Of a stretch of DNA of 46,402 nt, positions 44,145 through 46,402 are shown piece after piece. The first letter of the stretch is position 1, and each line of letters opens with the position of its first letter. The DNA comes from Candidatus Eiseniibacteriota bacterium (GTDB taxonomy: Bacteria; Eisenbacteria; RBG-16-71-46). The DNA lies in assembly GCA_016178725.1 (NCBI GenBank), contig JACOSV010000076.1, positions 1-46,402 of the forward strand, in the 5' to 3' direction. The position numbers were made by a program, and so were the translations under genes. The notes under the pieces were generated by a model, which was not told the DNA's origin, made no database searches, and saw only the letters and a list, made by a program, of their open reading frames with translations.

Positions 44145-44696
44145 ATGAACCTCATCGAGATCGGAAAGCTCGGCCGTCCCCATGGGCTCAAAGGTGAGCT
44201 CTACCTCGACCGGTGCACGCTTACGCCGCTCGAGCTGCACGAGCTCAAGACCTTCACCTGGCGCAGCGAGCGCGGCGCCAGCCGCACGGTGACGCTCACC
44301 ACCGCCCGGCGCGCCAACCAGCGCATGCTGGTGCGCTTCGCCGAGGTCGGCGACCGCGACGTCGCCGCGACGTACACGAACGGCCGTCTGCTCACCGAGC
44401 CGAAGCGGCTGCCCGATCCCGGTCCGGACGCGACCTACACCTTCCAGCTGGTCGGGCTCGACGTCGTCACCGAGGACGGCGGCCCGGTGGGGCAGGTTGC
44501 GGAAGTATGGCCGACGCCCGCGAACCCGGTGCTGGTGGTGCGCGGCCGCGGCGAGGTGCTGATCCCGGCGGTCCCGGACTTCGTGAAGACCGTCGATCTC
44601 GAGGCGCGGCGGATCGTCGTGCGCCTCTTGCCGGGCATGGAGTCGGAAGGCGGCGCCGCGGCCGCGGCCGACGAGGAACCCGCGCCGGAGGAGTGA
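44145..44696 (+). CDS. rimM: 16S rRNA processing protein RimM
   Basis: Assists maturation of the 30S ribosomal subunit head by binding S19. A 183-residue protein with the N-terminal RimM barrel (IGKLGRPHGLKGELYL), a mid-protein VRFAEVGDRDVAATYTNGRLL and the C-terminal PRC-like barrel (GQVAEVWPTPANPVLVVRG, LIPAVPDFVKTVDLEARRI). The C-terminal 15 residues are an acidic, Ala-rich tail. ATG 44145 has no ribosome-binding site; a TATCCT -10-like hexamer (44129-44134) lies close, so the message may be nearly leaderless. trmD follows after 15 bases. Confidence 0.95.
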   Translation: MNLIEIGKLGRPHGLKGELYLDRCTLTPLELHELKTFTWRSERGASRTVTLTTARRANQRMLVRFAEVGDRDVAATYTNGRLLTEPKRLPDPGPDATYTFQLVGLDVVTEDGGPVGQVAEVWPTPANPVLVVRGRGEVLIPAVPDFVKTVDLEARRIVVRLLPGMESEGGAAAAADEEPAPEE

Positions 44697-44711
44697 GGTA
44701 GTCTCCCGCCG

Positions 44712-45488
44712 ATGCGCATTTCGCTCCTCACGATCTTCCCCGACTTCTTCCCGCCGGCGCTCGCCGAGGGGATGATCCGCGCCGCGCGCGAGAAGAGCCG
44801 GCTCGAGACCGCGATCGTCCACCTGCGCGAGTTCACCGACGATTCCCATCGCAGCACCGACGACTATCCGTTCGGCGGCGGTGTCGGCATGATCATGAAG
44901 GTGGATCCGATCGCGCGCGCGCTCGAGTCGCTCGCGGTCGGCGAGCGCGGCGACCGGCCGGCCGGCACGCGCGTCGCGCTGCTCTCGCCGCAGGGCGCGC
45001 GGTTCACGCAGGACCGCGCGATCGCGTACGCGGCGCTCGACCACCTCGTCCTCGTCTGCGGACGCTACAAGGGCGTGGACGAGCGCGTCAGCGAGCGGCT
45101 CGTGGACGAAGAGCTCTCGCTCGGCGACTTCGTGCTCTCGGGCGGCGAGCCGGCGGCGTTGTGCGTGGTGGACGCGGTCGCTCGGCTGCTCCCGGGCGTG
45201 GTCGGCGACTTCGACTCGGTCGAGAGCGATTCGTTCCACTCCGGCCTGCTCGACACGCCCTACTACACGCGGCCCGCCGACTATCGCGGCTGGCCGGTGC
45301 CCGACGTGCTGCTGTCGGGCAACCACGGGGCGATCGCGCGCTGGCGGCGCGAGGCGGCCCTGCGGCGCACGTTCGAGCGCCGGCCGGAACTGCTCGAGGG
45401 CGCTGATCTCTCGCCCGAGGATCGGCGCTTCGTGCGCGGCCTCGAGCGGGCGCGCGCAACCGGCGGCCCGGACGACACGCGGGCGTGA
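44712..45488 (+). CDS. trmD: tRNA (guanine-N1)-methyltransferase
   Basis: Methylates G37 of tRNAs next to the anticodon, using SAM. A 258-residue protein of the SPOUT class. The start is ISLLTIFPDFF, followed by DDYPFGGGVGMIMK near residue 52. The trefoil-knot SAM site is built from LLSPQGARFTQ, LVCGRYKGVDERV and ELSLGDFVLSGGEPAALCVVDAV near 85-150. The C-terminal helical domain has ADYRGWPVPDVLLSGNH. It lies in its usual place after rimM. The stop overlaps the next start (GTGA). Confidence 0.97.
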   Translation: MRISLLTIFPDFFPPALAEGMIRAAREKSRLETAIVHLREFTDDSHRSTDDYPFGGGVGMIMKVDPIARALESLAVGERGDRPAGTRVALLSPQGARFTQDRAIAYAALDHLVLVCGRYKGVDERVSERLVDEELSLGDFVLSGGEPAALCVVDAVARLLPGVVGDFDSVESDSFHSGLLDTPYYTRPADYRGWPVPDVLLSGNHGAIARWRREAALRRTFERRPELLEGADLSPEDRRFVRGLERARATGGPDDTRA

Positions 45489-46402
45489 CCGCGCAGACGC
45501 CCAGCGTCGCGACCTCGGACGTCGGAGCGGCGGCGATGCCGGCCGCGGCCCCGGCGACACCGCTCGCGGCGCTCGCGGCGGCGGGCTTCGTCCTCTTCGC
45601 CGCGACGCTGCCGATCGGCCTCGCGCCGATGACGATCGCCGGAGTCCTGTGCGTGACGCTCGCGATCGTCGCGGCGCTCGCCGGCGTGACCGACGCGCGG
45701 CGGATGCTCTGGGCGCGCACGCCGGTCGCGGTTCCCGCACTGGCGTGGATCGCGGCGACGCTGATCGCGACCGCGCTCGCCGCCGATCCCCGCGCGAGCG
45801 CCGCGTCGCTGGGCCGCGGCGCGCTACCGCTGGTGGCCGGCTTCGCCGCGGCGCAGGCGTCGGACCGTGCGCGCGGCGGCCGGGCGATCGTGGCGCTGCT
45901 GGCCGCGGGATCGATGGCCGCGCTGATCGGGGTCGCCCGTTTCGTCGCCGCCGGCGCGCGGTTCCCGTCGCGCGCGATCGGCTTGAGCGGCTCGTGGATG
46001 ACGTTCGGCGTCGCGATGATGCTGCTCGCGAGCGTGGCCGCGGCGATCGCCCTCACGGCGCGTGATCGCGCGTGGCGTCTCGGGGCGTCGTGCGCCGCGT
46101 TCGCCGCGCTCGTGGCGCTCGCCGCGAGCTTCACGCGCGCGGCGTGGATCGGCGCGGCGCTCGCGCTCGCGATCGTGTTCGCGCTCGCGCGGCCGCGGTG
46201 GCTGATCGCGCTCGCGGCGCTGATCGTGCTCGTGTTCGCCGCGCCCGGCGACTTCGGCGCGCGGCTCCGCAGCGCGATCGATCCGGCGCATCCGCTCAAC
46301 CGCGAGCGCGAGATGATGTGGCAGGCGGGCCGCCGTATCCTCGCCGAGCATCCGTGGTTCGGCGTCGGCCTCGTGAACCTCCAGCCGTGGATCGAGCCGT
46401 AC
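45485..46402 (+). CDS. O-antigen ligase/polymerase family protein (5' part, runs off the window)
   Basis: The frame opens at GTG 45485, overlaps the trmD stop by 4 bases and stays open to the window end (306 codons so far). It has about nine hydrophobic helices separated by short Arg-rich loops, such as PLAALAAAGFVLFAATLPIG and WMTFGVAMMLLASVAAAIAL. The Wzy_C signature appears as AASFTRAAWIGAALALAIV, then HPWFGVGLVNLQPW, matching the polymerase/ligase periplasmic motif of the 12383 gene. A second such enzyme in the locus could mean that one polymerises and the other ligates. The 3' end is outside the window. Confidence 0.85.
   Translation, partial: MTAQTPSVATSDVGAAAMPAAAPATPLAALAAAGFVLFAATLPIGLAPMTIAGVLCVTLAIVAALAGVTDARRMLWARTPVAVPALAWIAATLIATALAADPRASAASLGRGALPLVAGFAAAQASDRARGGRAIVALLAAGSMAALIGVARFVAAGARFPSRAIGLSGSWMTFGVAMMLLASVAAAIALTARDRAWRLGASCAAFAALVALAASFTRAAWIGAALALAIVFALARPRWLIALAALIVLVFAAPGDFGARLRSAIDPAHPLNREREMMWQAGRRILAEHPWFGVGLVNLQPWIEPY

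Overview
This window comes from a bacterium with very high G+C (roughly 70% by eye) and strong G/C preference at third codon positions. The cell envelope looks diderm, because there is a Wza-type SLBB export protein and a Wzi-like outer-membrane beta-barrel. One secreted protein combines FG-GAP repeats with a C-terminal FlgD-like Ig segment of the kind common in candidate phyla such as Eisenbacteria and other FCB-group or delta-like lineages. That placement is an inference; no rRNA or other taxonomic marker is present.

Layout. (1) 1-9151 is mostly housekeeping and envelope: the tail of an unknown gene, pyrF, an ECF sigma factor coupled to a membrane anti-sigma protein, a membrane spermidine synthase-like protein on the minus strand, a divergent OPT transporter and a secreted alpha/alpha-barrel protein. 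(2) 9199-24929 is a long plus-strand exopolysaccharide cluster: polysaccharide deacetylase, GNAT, Wzz, O-antigen ligase/polymerase, asparagine-synthase-type amidotransferase, GT4, three coupled sugar-nucleotide SDR enzymes, two more glycosyltransferases and the FG-GAP protein. (3) 24944-27898 has its own promoter and encodes two GDP-mannose-type SDRs around an SGNH hydrolase. (4) 28030-29487 is a foreign island: a low-GC gene of unknown function followed by a fragment of an IS481-type transposase. (5) 29488-32601 is a minus-strand operon of two SDRs and a GT2, divergent from a methyltransferase. (6) 33670-39918 holds Wzi (minus), then ugd, an RmlC-like cupin, rmlB and the SLBB exporter. (7) 39965-46402 has a further SDR behind a structured leader, a WecA/MraY-type phosphoglycosyl transferase, KhpA, a GT-C gene split by an in-frame amber codon (minus), rimM, trmD and the start of a second O-antigen ligase/polymerase.

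How the parts fit. WecA-type initiation, NDP-sugar production (Ugd, RmlB/RmlC-like and nine SDRs with intact YxxxK motifs), assembly by several glycosyltransferases, modification (deacetylase, GNAT, amidotransferase, methyltransferase, SGNH), polymerisation (Wzy/WaaL-like), length control (Wzz) and export/surface attachment (SLBB protein, Wzi) together describe a Wzx/Wzy-type surface polysaccharide locus. No Wzx flippase, tyrosine autokinase or exosortase is visible here. Many genes overlap by 4 bases (ATGA or GTGA), so translational coupling is the rule. Several transcription units begin with a recurrent sigma-70-like promoter (TTGACC, 17-18 bp, TAACNT). No tRNA, rRNA or CRISPR array was seen.
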